DNA of 64,000 nucleotides. It comes from Amphibalanus amphitrite (lineage: Eukaryota; Arthropoda; Thecostraca; Balanomorpha; Balanidae). Below are positions 47,824 to 60,005 of the stretch, one piece after another. The stretch's first letter is position 1. Every line of letters starts with the position of its first letter. Made by a program: the position numbers and the translations under genes. The stretch is taken from the NCBI RefSeq assembly GCF_019059575.1, contig NW_024882204.1:1-64000 (forward strand), in the 5' to 3' direction. Below the pieces are notes generated by a model. That model was not told the DNA's origin, did not search any database, and was given only the letters and a program-made list of their open reading frames with translations.

Positions 47824-50523
47824 TGGTGACACAGCACGGTGAGCAGTCTGTGCTGGAGCTCCCGCCGACACTGGAACGGAGAGGCGGCAATGGTTACAGG
47901 CAGCCAACACTTCACACCTTCAGGGACAACGGTACAGGGGAAACACGATTAGCCGGAAAGTGGCACAAACACATGGGACATCGGGCATCCACGCGGAGTG
48001 GGACATGTAGCACAGCTAGGCGAGCCACAAACACCTTCATAAACTCATTGTAACGTTCACGACGCTGTTAGCATTACAAATGATCCCGTGCGGCGCTCCG
48101 AGCGGATAAAAACGACCAGCCACGGGAAAGTGGGCGCACGTTTCTGGGCCATGTCTGGGTCACGAATCACAGCAATATATTCGGACCCCGACTCTATAAA
48201 CGGCGCCGCTACACTGCCGGTAACGAACGTCAGTCTGGAGCGCCCGCTTTACCTGTCCGCGAGAAACTTCTGTCCCAAAGCCCACCTCGCATCCCAACAG
48301 ACCACTCGAACGTGCGAAAAACGATCAAGACCAAGACAGCCACAAACTCAGGACCGACAAACCTCTCTCCACGCCCCGAATACCCTCCTTGGTCCTTTGG
48401 GACTCGGTTTTATCTCTGCGCATGTTTCTACTGCAGACGGTGCGGGAGATTTTATGGCGGCCGAGACTATACTAACGACGTCCCGGCGGGGCCGTGCGCA
48501 GCAGTTACACCGGCCACTTTCACGGTGAGCGCCGTGCTGGCTCATACATAATTGCACCAACGACCGACGGCGAATTCTGCTCCATGGTCGACCCCTGCTG
48601 ACAGTACAGACAGGCAAGGTAACGAGGGCTCGGTGCGCGCGGGCACGGCTCGGGCTGCCTGACCCGGCCGGTCGCCCGTGGTCTAGCCACTCTCGAACTC
48701 ATATCAGCGCTCTCCCGACTGCTAGTATGACGCCCGGGTCGGTGCCAGGTTTGAGCGGCGCCCAGCGGCGTACCGGCACACCAGTCGAGATGTACCGGTC
48801 AATCAAGCTTTCATCTCCGCCCTGAGGCAGGAGGTCCGGCCGCAATGATAGCTGTCGGGTGCTAGCTCCTGTCAATCGAGCCGTCAACCTGTCATCACCC
48901 GGCTCGCCCCGCCCAGAGCTGCCCCGTCAGAGCTCCCTGTTTACCCGGCTCGGCTATTGGACGCCTGAGGCGCAGTGGGGTCAAAAGGTCGCCGGACCTT
49001 TCAGACACGTCTGTACGGCTCAGTGCGGACGGTCGGATCGTCGGCTCGGTGAGCGCGGCTGACCTCTGGCGGCCTGAGGGTGACCCCAGTGACCCCCGCC
49101 GACACTCGCGGTCACGTAACGCCCCTGTGGTCTGCCCGGTTCGTGAAGGGTGGTGCATCCAGGCCTTATGCTAACCACATGGGCGGTCGCTCTCTCAGTA
49201 GCGGCTCGGCCGACTGGAATGGACTGCAGTTAGTGGCTGGGACAGCGTCCGTCGATTCCTATGTGTGGAACTATCACCAGACGGGCCACACAGCAACAAG
49301 ACTGATTTGGTGCGACACAGTCCCTGACACGGTCAAATTGCCGCTCAGAGGCCGGCTTATACAAAGCCAGCGGCGCGGTGTCGTGATCGGCTTTTAGCTA
49401 ATCGCTTTAACGCGAGTATCGGAGCAACAATGAAGCAGGCGACCCACAGAGTCCGATATCTGAGCTCGGGGCTTCGTCGTCCGTGCAGGTATGAAGGATA
49501 GAGATACCTAGATCACCAGTAGAGAGATGCCGTGGATATGAAGGATAGAGACATAGGCGGCGGAACGAGGGGGGCACCGGGGCACCGTGCCCCCTTTGAT
49601 TTTGGCAGTTTAACATTGGCCCTATGGGCTTTGCATGGAAAGAATGGGACCGAAAGTCGGCAGTGTCCCCCCCCCCCCCCCCCGGCCCTTAATGGAAGGT
49701 GCTCCGCCGCCACTGGATAGAGATAAGGTAGAGATGCCTACTGGTGAGTCGTGAACTTGGTCGGTTGCTAACCGGATAGAACCCTGTCGCAAATCACAGC
49801 AGTCGCCAGGGATTAAGTCGTTACACGCGTCCTCTACGCGGCGCTGATCACCGAAATCCCGTCCGGACCTTGCCGTTAATTGCGACACAGCGGCGGCAAA
49901 CCGGTGACAGGCTGGACAGGTGCCGGCAGCCAACTGAAGCCCGGATCATCGTACCTGTCCCTCCTCTCCGAGCCAACGGCTGGCTCGTGTCGCCACGCAC
50001 CGGTGTCAACGTGCAAACGAGCTGCAGATGTGTGGAAGTCGCGCAATAAAAGCGGGAAATGTGGGGTAGAAAAGACGGAAGGGATAGGTGGATAGGACAT
50101 TAGGACAGGGCGGACGGGCAGAAGGGCGGGCGGACGGACCGGCGGACGGCGCGGACGAAATGGACGGGAAATGATGAACGAGACGGGACGGATCGACAGG
50201 ACAGACAGCTTGGAAGGACTAAACGCAGTTTCTGCCCGTTCTGAGCCGACTATAGTCTAGTATCCAGGCGGTATCCAGCACCCAGTTCCCTGTACCCATC
50301 GGCCGCAGCTGTCATCTGTCGAGAGCGATCCATCCAGTGACGGCCCTCTCCCCGGGCCGGTCAAACTTTCCACCCGAGCTGAGCGTCTTCCCGTCCGAAC
50401 AAAGGCGCGGCTGGTCGGGCGCCGCGCGGCCTCCGGGCACAGCGGGACGGCGATGACTGGCCGGCACGCCGGCCTGATATCGGCCCATCGGTCCGCGGCA
50501 GGCCGGGCCGGCGGCCGCCGAGC
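47824..50523. promoter_or_regulatory. Region upstream of the Kekkon-like gene
   Basis: It contains the 5' leader and probably promoter elements of the minus-strand receptor, plus a short transposon-like repeat at 49555-49717. No protein-coding signal was seen. Confidence 0.4.
49555..49717. mobile_element. Short MITE-like element with GGCGGCGGA termini
   Basis: GGCGGCGGAACGAGGGGGGC at the left and GTGCTCCGCCGCCACTG at the right form short inverted ends. Related GGATAGAGA-CATA / GGATAGAGA-TAAG sequences flank it, resembling a diverged target-site duplication. The interior contains a 16-base C run, and it resembles the G-rich repeat end near 21100. No coding capacity. Confidence 0.55.
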
Positions 50524-50553
50524 CATGGCGATGCGATGCGATGCGATGCGATG
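50524..50553. repeat. (GATGC)n tail at the 3' end of a minus-strand retrotransposon
   Basis: About five pentanucleotide units (CATCG on the minus strand) lie about 150 bases past the retrotransposon's stop codon and probably mark its 3' terminus. Confidence 0.7.
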
Positions 50554-50705
50554 GTTTTCGGAGGTTTAGCCTTTGTATCGGCACCTCCTTGATTTCTTAA
50601 TCTTTAACTTTTACTTTGATCGATGGGTTGCATTGTTATGGTTGGTTTGTGTGGCTAGGATTCTCACTAGGGGACAGGATTGGGTGTTGGGAGGATGAAG
50701 GTCAA

Positions 50706-53700
50706 CTAGGATGGAGAACTTTGTTTTATTTCCAGCAGTCTTCTTTTCTTCCACAGCTTAAGCAATACTTCTTTCTTTTCTTCGATATCTTCCTCCTCAA
50801 ACAGAAATATCCCTAAAATATCCTTTGCATAGGGTTTCTGAAGATGCATTGATTCTTTTCTTTCTTCTTCGTAGGCTGGGCAATTCAATATAAAGTGGGC
50901 GAGGTCTTCATTTTCTGCATTGCACATCATACATCTTGTGTCCTCTTTCTTGTATCTCTTGCGCTCATTTAGAGGAAGACAGTTAGCTCTTGCCTGGAAA
51001 AATATTGTTGATGCTTGCTGGTTGTCAATAAACGTTACTTCCTTCATCTCCTTTTTCCAGACAATATACAGGGACAGAGTAGTTTTAGTTAACAATTCCT
51101 CCTTCCATTTCTTTCCATCCCATTTTTGCATGTGTGTTTTAAGGTCTTGTTTGCTTATCTGATACAAATCCTTTACTTTGAGTCCGACTTCCTTAATAAT
51201 GGAATAGGTTACCTTTATCCATTTGTTCTTGCCCTCGTCCATCATTTCTGTTAACACCTCTTTGAGTAGTTGATTTTTTCCTTGCAATATGCTTCTCATG
51301 TACTGAAGTCTTCCAGTTTTAATCCTTGTTGTCATCAGAGATGCTCCAATTTCTCCTCTCAATGCAGCATTTGGTGCATATTTTGGAGCCCCCAAGATCT
51401 GTCTGTAGACACCATTTTCGATTACTTGCAGCTTCTTGGTCTCTTCCTCTGTGACTGTCATGACACTGGAGCCGTACAGTATTGATGGCAGTGCTAGGGA
51501 TTTCCAGTAGGTCTTACCAATCAGCAGTCTGTTGCATGATTTTGAAATTACTGAATAGGTCATGTTTGCCATTCTTTGTGCCTTTTCAATCATGATTCTT
51601 TTCTGCCCTCTGAACACATCCCTTGTATTTGTTACTTTCAGACCTAAGTATTTTATGTTTTCTTTTACTTCAATATCTTCTATGCTTCTGTGCTGTTCTT
51701 TCAGATTAAATGTGATAATGTTGCTCTTATTCTTGTTTATGTCTAGTCCACACTCCTTGCTAATTGCTGTCAGTCTTCTGATGCTAGTCTCTGTTTCTTC
51801 AATAGAATGGTTCAGTAGGAGCCCGTCGTCAGCAAAGAATAGGATTGGCAGCGTAAATTTGCAGCTTCTGAACCCTGCTTCTGTTGCCTCCATTACTTTT
51901 GTGATGATATAAGTCATGAGCTTGAAGAAGGCAGTTGATCCTGTACACCCTTGCCGTATACCACTTGTTACTAAAATCTCTAACTTAATGTTCTCATTTA
52001 GTTCAATCCAGGTTCTGTCTCCTTGGTATGTGGCTGCCACAGCATCAATCATTTTGGGGTGAATCTTGTATTTCATGAGCACCTCTACCATCCTAGCTCT
52101 ATCGATGGAATCAAACGCCTTGCTGTAATCAATTGAAGTAACAATCAGAGGTGCCTTCATTTTAAAGCTTTCTTCCACACAGTACTGTAATAGGAAAAGG
52201 TTGTCCTCTATCCTTCCTCCTCTCGTAAACCCTGCTTGTGTCTCTAACTTTTGCTCTGCGCTTTCTAGATGATCTTCTAGTCGCTGTTTTAGAATTGACA
52301 TGTAGATCTTATATGACACATTCGTTAAAGCAATTGGTCTCAAGTCTTTGGCAGTTGGCTTAGACGTCTTTGGTATCATTTTCGTCCTTGATATCTTCCA
52401 TTCTGATGGCGTGTCACTTCTCTCGAGGACTTCTTGGTAGCAGCCTGTCAGTATCTTCAAGCATTTGTCATTTTTTATCAAAGCTTTGTATAGTTCTGGC
52501 TTGAGTTCATCTGGTCCTGCCGCTGACTTGTTCTTAAGCCTGCCTATACATTTGGTGACTTCTTCCTCAGTTATTTGTATATCTTCCATCTTCTTCATCC
52601 TCTTCCTACTGTTCATGGCCATATCCATATGTTCTCTCAGTGTGATTGGGAAACTATATCCTTTTATTTGTATCTGGTCCTGGTTCTCTTTCTCCAGATC
52701 TGCAGTATAGGTTAGCTTCGCCCTATCGTTCCACACTTCTTCTAACTTGTTTTCATGTCTTTGATAGATTTTCTTCCTGACACTTGCTAAGTTTTCCTTT
52801 TCTTCTTCTCCTTGCAGCATTTGTCCAGCTTCTGTGAATAGGCGAACTGGACTGTTATCCTTTTGCTTTCCTTTAAGTTTGTTGATATTCTCCCAAAGTG
52901 CCTTGCTTTTGTAGCTACTATAACGTATTTCGTCAGTCACTTTCTTTTCATGCTTTGCTATTTCTTCCTTGATGAGTAGCTTTGTCAGTCGTTTCTGCTC
53001 ATAATATTTTTCATATAATCTGCTCTTTTCTTCTTCTGACTTTGCATTTCTCCTGAGTCTGTTGAAGGCTTTTCTTTGCTTGATTTGTTTCCGTATTTCT
53101 TCGGTCATCCATGGTTTTTCTTTGATTTTTTCATTCTTTCTGTCAGTTTTTCTTCTGTACCTTCTTGTAAGCAATTTCTCTGCCACGTCCTTCATTATCA
53201 CATTGAGATCTTCCATTAGGCATATGTTATCAGCTTCTATTCTCTGTAGTACCTCTTGCACGAAGCCCGACAATGATTCTTGGTCTGTCTTAAAGAAGTA
53301 TTCATCTTTCCATTTAGCTTTATTGAGACTCAGTGACTTTTCATCTTTGAAAAACACTGTGATCATGTTGTGATCTGATAGATCTAGTAGTTCTTGACTT
53401 TCATCAATTTTCATCTTAAGGATAGACTGATGCATCTTACTGTTGACCAGCACATAGTCAATAACACTTCTGTATTCTTTACTTCCCCATGTATACAAGC
53501 CTTCACATATGTCATCACCATTCAGTAAAATCATATTGTTTTTGTTTATCACATCAATGACAAATTTTCCGTTCCTATTCTCTTTTTGGCTTCCTAGGAA
53601 CCCTACATGTCCATTAAAATCCCCCAACAACATTGTTGCCATGTCTGGACTTTCTTCTAGCTTCTCTTCAAGCTCTTGTTTGATTTTCTCATTTCGTGTT

Positions 53701-53729
53701 TTGTCTTCTGGTTTTGTTTCAACTGACAT
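50706..53729 (-). CDS. Retrotransposon endonuclease/reverse transcriptase polyprotein, N-terminally truncated
   Basis: An open frame of 1007 codons without a stop. It begins in the second half of an APE-type endonuclease (MLLGDFNGHVG, SVIDYVLVNSK, DLSDHNMI). Then come reverse transcriptase motifs: RTKMIPKTSKPTAKDLRPIA, LETQAGFTRGGRIEDNLFLL, VTSIDYSKAFDSIDR, VTSGIRQGCTGSTAFFKL and FADDGLLL. The C-terminus has a CxxC..H..C finger (CMMCNAENEDLAHFILNCP). There is no RNase H domain. The M at 53729 is probably an internal residue of the full protein (the upstream in-frame residues read ILVY), not a true start. The intact frame implies a young insertion. The clade is not assigned; a domain phylogeny would decide. 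Confidence 0.9.
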   Translation of the reverse strand: MSVETKPEDKTRNEKIKQELEEKLEESPDMATMLLGDFNGHVGFLGSQKENRNGKFVIDVINKNNMILLNGDDICEGLYTWGSKEYRSVIDYVLVNSKMHQSILKMKIDESQELLDLSDHNMITVFFKDEKSLSLNKAKWKDEYFFKTDQESLSGFVQEVLQRIEADNICLMEDLNVIMKDVAEKLLTRRYRRKTDRKNEKIKEKPWMTEEIRKQIKQRKAFNRLRRNAKSEEEKSRLYEKYYEQKRLTKLLIKEEIAKHEKKVTDEIRYSSYKSKALWENINKLKGKQKDNSPVRLFTEAGQMLQGEEEKENLASVRKKIYQRHENKLEEVWNDRAKLTYTADLEKENQDQIQIKGYSFPITLREHMDMAMNSRKRMKKMEDIQITEEEVTKCIGRLKNKSAAGPDELKPELYKALIKNDKCLKILTGCYQEVLERSDTPSEWKISRTKMIPKTSKPTAKDLRPIALTNVSYKIYMSILKQRLEDHLESAEQKLETQAGFTRGGRIEDNLFLLQYCVEESFKMKAPLIVTSIDYSKAFDSIDRARMVEVLMKYKIHPKMIDAVAATYQGDRTWIELNENIKLEILVTSGIRQGCTGSTAFFKLMTYIITKVMEATEAGFRSCKFTLPILFFADDGLLLNHSIEETETSIRRLTAISKECGLDINKNKSNIITFNLKEQHRSIEDIEVKENIKYLGLKVTNTRDVFRGQKRIMIEKAQRMANMTYSVISKSCNRLLIGKTYWKSLALPSILYGSSVMTVTEEETKKLQVIENGVYRQILGAPKYAPNAALRGEIGASLMTTRIKTGRLQYMRSILQGKNQLLKEVLTEMMDEGKNKWIKVTYSIIKEVGLKVKDLYQISKQDLKTHMQKWDGKKWKEELLTKTTLSLYIVWKKEMKEVTFIDNQQASTIFFQARANCLPLNERKRYKKEDTRCMMCNAENEDLAHFILNCPAYEEERKESMHLQKPYAKDILGIFLFEEEDIEEKKEVLLKLWKKRRLLEIKQSSPS

Positions 53730-55269
53730 GTAAACAAGTATTGGCGGCGGCGCGGCTGGCGCGCCTCTGTCGTCACCTCGGCGTCACGTTTGTCACCGGC
53801 CCGTGAGCCGCGGCGTGTTTATCTGAGCGGCAGCAGAGGTCGCTGCTGCCAGTGAGGTCAGTCGGGGCCTCCCGACAGCGCCGATGACAGACTGACCGAC
53901 GACAGCGCCGCCGACACGCCCATTAACAGTCTCTTACAGACCGTCGTGATCTCCCGACCCGCCCATCCGTCTCCATCTTCCGTCTCTGTCTCTTGATCGT
54001 CCCACCCGTCTCGTCCCGTCCTTTTTACCGTCCCACCCCGTCCCACCCAGACTATCCCCTCCCCTTCCCTTGATAGCTGTTGGCTGCAGGCGAGGTACGC
54101 GACACCACCGCCGGCTCCGCCCTGACGTCGCATATAGATCAGACGTTTCGCAACGCGCTGTTGCGACGCGCTCGTTCCGGCCGGCCGGTCCCACCGCCTG
54201 TCCGCCGGCCGACAACGACTGGGCGGGACGTGCAAGGGGCGGGGTGGGCTGGGGAGGGTCGACATCAGAACCACATCAGCCACAGAGCAAACGTCGTCAT
54301 CGCCGCTAGAGTGCGCGACAGACGGGCAGCGATAGCAGCCTCCCGACTATACGTTAGCCGTCGGTGAAACGTAAGCCGGGGTCTCGTAGGTCAGACGTAG
54401 GTTCGAAATGGCAGCAGATGCTGTGCTAATGTTATGCGTCCCATGCGACTGGCTCCACGGGGCGCAGATGTGCCTCCTGCCTCGATGCGTCTCAGAGGCG
54501 CCCGTGCCAAATGTAGCTGGAAGTGTGAAAGACGGCGCCGGTGCGCGCCGGGCTGTGGGCCTAGGAAAATCTCGGCAGCCCGGCCGTTTGTCGTTGCCGG
54601 CTCGTTTCAGTCGGTGATGGATGGCGCGATCTGTCTGCGGAACACAGCGCCGGCCGGCGGTCCCTGCGGAGCCCGACACTGCGGGACTCGGCGCCGCCTG
54701 GGAACGGCCGCCAGCGCTACCAAATGGCATCGGCCGGGTAGGTGCTGGCGTTACCCGGAGGTAACAGACGTCCGGCCGTGGTAGGCTCGTAACTCGCCGG
54801 ATAATCTGCAATTCCCTCACAACAAAATGACATGTCAGAGTAAGCAAAATTACGGCAAAAGCATTCCCACGATTGACATGGAATTGTAATGGAAAGAGGC
54901 AAAATTTCCTCTAAACTGTGATTTAAGCATTAGGCGAGCGCCTTCTTTTTATTCGCATATTTTTATTCAGCCGGTTGAGTCGATTTTTCTCATAAAAAGC
55001 ACCCAGAGGAACAGCCGGCGTATATCCTCGCAGCGCAGCTGCCACTCGGCTGTCACCCCTGACTAGGTTCACAGTGTCGAAATGTTTGCGATAATCTCCG
55101 ATTACCCAACGCTGGACGGAGGAGGTATGGGCTGTCCGCCTCGGCTGGCGACACTGCCAAGTGCGTGCGTGATTGCACTTCTCAGGTCTGTTTGTTCAGC
55201 CCCGTGACAGGCCGAGACTGCTGTGCGCTTGAATCTCCGCAGCGTAGAGGCGAGGGAGCTGTCCGCCAC

Positions 55270-55480
55270 CGCGCTGCATGCAGTCGAGGTCAGGGCACCC
55301 AGGTTACTCCCTCACAGGCACTCACGGCACCTCCTGACCGTCACTCAAGGCAATCTGGCCAGACACTCGCGAGTACTCTGACTGGAACTCACAGCACTCT
55401 TACTAGCACTCATGGTGTTCTGCACTAACGATACTCCCTGACCCTTACTCACGGCACTCTCTGACCGGCACTCACGGGTC
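55270..55480. repeat. Minisatellite of ACTCACGGCACTC(T)CTGACC-like units
   Basis: About six to seven imperfect units of ~28-32 bases share ACTCACGGCACTCTCTGACCG. Confidence 0.7.
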
Positions 55481-56034
55481 GGCCGGCCATTTCATTGCCA
55501 CTGATTGGGTTCGATCCTTTTCGGAGCAGAGCAGCCGGTATTACACCCAGTGGATTACGATGAACGGCTTGTAGCCGCCAGCCAATAACACTGGGAAACT
55601 GATATCGACGTCTCCTAGATTCACGGCCACATCCCATCCACTCAATAAATCCCGAGAGTTATTAGTGTGTTTACAGTAGTCGCGTCTAGCGTCGCCGACA
55701 TCCTCTCTAGCCCTCGTCCTGGCTGAGTAATGATGCCTGCAAAGTGTAGCCCGGTCGTAGGACACCGACCGTCCCTCAGCGGTCCCTCTGCGCACCGTAT
55801 CGTGACCTCGTGACCTGCCCGGGATATCGTCTCACCCCGGTCACGTGCGGCGGCACCGCCTCAGCCGGCCTAATCGGGCCGCAAGTCTGTGTGACCACGG
55901 TGTTTGGGCGGCACGGGGTTGGGCTAGACCAAACAAGAGGCGCGGGCGGCGCGTTAGCGGACCGACGCGACGGGGCTGTCGGAGCCGGGGCCGCGGCCCG
56001 CTCCGTCAGCTCAAGGCACGGCAGGCGGCGACCC

Positions 56035-56235
56035 TGTGAAATTGACGGGTGGTTCGTACGACAGGCGAACCACTGAGACTGACGGGTGACTCGTACGGCA
56101 GGCGTCCGTAACTTGGTGGCCCGTAAGGCACGCTCGACTGAAGCGCGACCCGTAAGGCCAGCTCGACTGACACCGTAGGCCCGTAAGGCTGGCTCGATTG
56201 ATGCCGGTGGCCCGTATGCCTAGTACGACTGAGGA
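56035..56235. repeat. Minisatellite of GACTGACGGGTGGCCCGTAAGGC-like units
   Basis: About six imperfect units of ~33 bases contain CGACTGA and CCCGTAAGGC, with drift from a GGGTGACTCGTACGGCAGGC variant on the left to a GGCCCGTAAGGC variant on the right. Confidence 0.7.
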
Positions 56236-56789
56236 GTGGCCCACAGTAGAGGCCTCATTGCAACTGTACCGAGGCAGTCGGACATCAAAAATGTATTTCA
56301 GCCTTAGGACTATGTGAATCATTCGAAGGTTTCCTAGATAGAGCGGCTACAGTCCGGAGTACTGACAAGGGCCAGAGCAAGCCGTTTGGACTCGCGACGT
56401 AAAACAGACCCGCCATATTAATCAAGAGATATCGCTGAAGGTCAAAAACTATTAGCAACACTAGGTAAATAGTTTACATCGTTGAAGCTTATGCAAACAT
56501 TCCGTCGGTATCTTTTCGATCAATCCTCGGGCTTCTGTTTTGGATGAAATCATCGTGCCTTTTCAAAAGGAAGCCGTTCAAGTTAGATTATGTTTGCAAG
56601 CTACCACATATCGATGGAGTTGCTATAGAATGTGAGGTCGCATAGAACCTAATCAAAGTATGATGACGTGACGGTCAATCTACGGTACACATCCGTGTAT
56701 TAAATGTCACCTCATAATCACGACACATCTTTCGCACTACACCATTAGCGGCACGTATCGATAACAGATTATCATCATCAGCAGCAGAC

Positions 56790-57340
56790 CAAACTTAACG
56801 GCGCCAGGCGACGGCGACGGCGTCTGCGACCTCCTGAGGGGCCGGGGCCGCCGCAAGGCTTACCGATGCGCCCCATCAACACTCACCGCGCTCTGTGCGC
56901 CGCTGCTCGCCGCAGTTGCAGCCGAGCGCGCCGCGTTCGCCGCTAGCCGACAGATGGACGCCGTCAACAGGCACACTGTCCGACGGGCCGACGGACGGCC
57001 TGAGGTGAAGAGTGGAGCCCGACCAAAAAAAAGGCCGCCAGGAGAAGAATCGGGGCTGGCGGCGGCGACTAATCAGCTTTTTGTGTTGGCGGAGAGAGCG
57101 GTCGGACAGAGGGAGGAGGGCAGAGGGACGGAGCGCGGCGCTCTCTATTGACAGCGTGCGTTTTATCCCACGAGGATGACTGGGTGCCGCCGACAGTGGC
57201 GTCTGAGGCAGGTGAGACGGCGGGGAGCGGGGCCGGGCGGGGAGCGGGGCCGGGCGGGGCGCGATACGGGGCGGCGATACGGGCCTGCGCTCAGACCCGC
57301 GGAGAAGGGAGCATCCGGCCGAGCCGGGGGACAAGGTACG
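56790..57340. promoter_or_regulatory. GC-rich, CpG-dense stretch, possible promoter
   Basis: This is a locally dense run of CG dinucleotides with GGGGCCGGGCGGGGAGCGGG repeats between AT-richer flanks. It could be a distal promoter or first exon of the minus-strand Kekkon-like gene, which appears to have a 5' UTR intron, or of an unseen gene. There is no direct evidence of transcription. Confidence 0.25.
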
Positions 57341-57997
57341 CATTGCGGTGACTTCCCACCCATGGCGCGGCCTTTATACTCTGCGAGACACAATAGAAGA
57401 CGTTTTTATGATCGGCCCGGTTGGATTGTTGGCCGCTTCTTTCATGAGAACAAACTTTTCCCCGCTGGCATTCACTAGCGGGTCGGTTTCATTAGCCGGT
57501 ATTGGTATGGAGCCCCATTTTCCGACAAACGTTAGCCGACAGCGATAACCGTCCGTATTTCGAAGGCAAGCGGGAGGCGAAAGAAATCCCCCTATTGGCA
57601 TGCCACGAGTAGAGACAAGGCAGCGCAGCATTAATCAAAGGGTCAGACAATCGTGGAATCACGGCCATCTGATAGGGCAGCCGCTAGACAGACGACAGGC
57701 TGATAGTGACACCAGCACAAAGACGACAGGGCCGAACCACCTGCAGCGCCGACGGTGCAGGTCCGTTCCCAAGGGGACACGTAATGCCTACTGGGCGCCG
57801 GCACCACTCGGAAAATTGGCAATCAGCCTAATTCGCAGCCGAGTCACGCAGACGGCGCATTTCGATGAAAAATGTGATTTCTTTTTGTTCACGCAATAGA
57901 GAAAAAACGTCTAACAGCCACCATAAGAACGACAAACACGTCCTTGGGACCTTCCACAAGGGAATCTACCCTGCCCTGCCCGGGGACGGAGCGGCGC

Positions 57998-58020
57998 TAA
58001 TCGATAATCGATAATCGATA
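57998..58020. repeat. Short (ATCGATA)3 tandem repeat
   Basis: Three direct copies of TAATCGA/ATCGATA occur in an otherwise unremarkable stretch. Confidence 0.8.
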
Positions 58021-60005
58021 TTGGTCTGATACAGTGATTGGAAATAAACATTTCTTCACTATACCGCCCTATGACAACGGTGAGGTCCAATCAGGTAGGT
58101 ATGAATATCACTCCAGGTATTCCGGTATTACACCAGCTTATCTAAGGTCGGCGTAATCCAGAGTTCAGCTCAAAACAATCTTACATTAGTTCAAATATGA
58201 TGCATGCGCCCTTGAAGTTACACTAAGCGCAATAAGTGGCGGGGAGAGGCGTTGCAAGCCAACCACTCAGCTCCGTCAGACACATTGTCGCCCAACACTG
58301 CCGCCGGCTCGGCCGCGCTGCGCGCCAGACAAGGCCACCGTCACCATAGGCGCCGCCTCGCGGCATCCGTGTCGCTGTTTTCCAGAGTATCCGATGTTCC
58401 TCGGTGTCGCATTCAAACGTTCAGTCTTTGCTGTCAACATACTCGAGCGTACAACAATGACTCGTCCGGGTCGAAAACAATGCAACCGGACTCCGCATGT
58501 AGCAAGGTCATCGGTATTCTGACAATTCGCTGCTCAATTAAATCCTGGCTAGCGCCTAATCTAAAATAAACGGGAATTTCGATAGTCCGCTTATTTTCTG
58601 TGGGAAATAATTTATAATTACGAGCATACGTTGAGCTATGGCAGTCGTCTGCACATCTGCCCACGGTGCTAGTTAGCATAATTGCGTCAACCACTCGGTT
58701 CATAGGGAATGGTATGAATCCAGGGAGACATACATGCACATTGCACATTGCTCAGGGCTCAGTGCACATACGTATTGCACATACACAGACACCGTGCCCC
58801 AGACCGACACGATGGGCCCGCTGAGCCGTCAACCCGTCCTATCGCTCGGCCGGCTGTCCACCCGGCAAGAGAGATGTCACGTCACGGTACAATTACGCCG
58901 GAATGTGTCCACGATAATGAGGCATTTCCCACCGGACCGTACAAAGGTGAAAAACACAGCAGCAGACTGGGTGTCGCCGCTTTGTGGTACAGCTCGGAGG
59001 TCTCCACAGCGGGAACACTTACTGCAGCCGGCGGAGGAGTGATATACAGTTAGCATTTTAGCAATTCCAAGTTAAAGACACCGTCATAAAACGCCGAGGC
59101 GACGCTGATGAAAATACTGATATGAGCCGCTGTTGTTTCAGTGGCTTGTAGAAAATTGGAAAAATAGATTAGATGACTCAATTTGGCTTGTAGGTTGTTT
59201 CGCCGACAGCCGTTTGTATGATATTGAATTGGCACTAGGTCCGCAAAGGGCCGAAGTTGGTGGCCAATTCGTGTCGGTCCCTGGCCATCGCTCCGTCTCA
59301 AATGCAGGCTCGGAGACCGCTGCCAGAGTTATTACAGGCGACGTGGTTGGTGAGGTCCGGTGCAATTTTACAAGCGGAGCTATACAGGTACACGGGAGGT
59401 CTAATGTAGAACACGCCGATAAGAAGCTGTTGGGCTGTCAGTTTTTAAGCTCATGAGTTGTTTGTCAATATTTCCAGCTCGGCTGCTCATATGTTGCGAG
59501 GTCGGCTGGCCTACATTAGGTTGGCAGCGGCTATAAATTGTCTCCCAAACACCAGCTGGATGAAACGAGACATATTACAAGCAGCAAAGGATTAAGAAAA
59601 TTCACTTACTTAGTGATGCTGACATTTAGGAAAATGGATAAAATCGATAAGGCACTTACGGTTGATTACTTTTTTACTCTGAATTGATACCATCATAAAA
59701 CGATAAAGCAGCCGCGTGGCATTGTTACCCCATACGTTACACAACGGTACTTTCAGCCACACTGCCGACTTCCAAAGACAAATAACGGGCGAGCTGAAAG
59801 CTGGAGGAGATATCTGAGGGACGAGATTTGGGCTCTGGAGCCTTTAACAGCCCACCAGGCCTGTTTGTCGTCCGGAGCTGAGTCGTGTTCCCGTCCAATA
59901 ACCAGGCCGGAGGAGCCATTCCAACAGACCGCCGCCCGACGGACTGACGGGCTGGACAGAGGGCGATTGTGGCGGCTGAAGGCAGTTTGTGACGGCCTGA
60001 CAGCG

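Larger units (their letters stand above)
50524..53742 (-). mobile_element. 5'-truncated non-LTR retrotransposon, AT-rich
   Basis: The long frame, a short 3' UTR and the pentanucleotide tail define the element. At 53742 it stops abruptly against GC-rich DNA in the middle of the endonuclease domain, typical of incomplete reverse transcription. Base composition is strikingly AT-rich against GC-rich flanks. No convincing target-site duplication was found; TGGCG at both ends is too short to count. Confidence 0.85.
53743..60005. other. Intergenic region without recognised protein genes
   Basis: Two minisatellites (55270-55480 and 56035-56235), a strongly GC-rich stretch (~56790-57340) and a short TAATCGA repeat lie here. 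Open frames in it are short, Arg/Pro-rich or repeat-derived, and no splice-consistent coding series was found on either strand. Confidence 0.5.

Noticed and set aside
47824..47910. Upstream extension of the Kekkon-like frame to 47910
   Set aside because: It would begin at GTG and cross a likely splice acceptor; the ATG at 47823 precedes a proper signal peptide.
43020..56235. Tandem arrays that superficially look like CRISPR repeats
   Set aside because: The units are diverged, contiguous minisatellites without unique equal-length spacers, and the genome is eukaryotic.
56876..57343. A 155-codon Arg/Pro/Ser-rich frame on the minus strand
   Set aside because: It lies in a GC-rich stretch where stops are rare, shows no domain, and has no splice partners.
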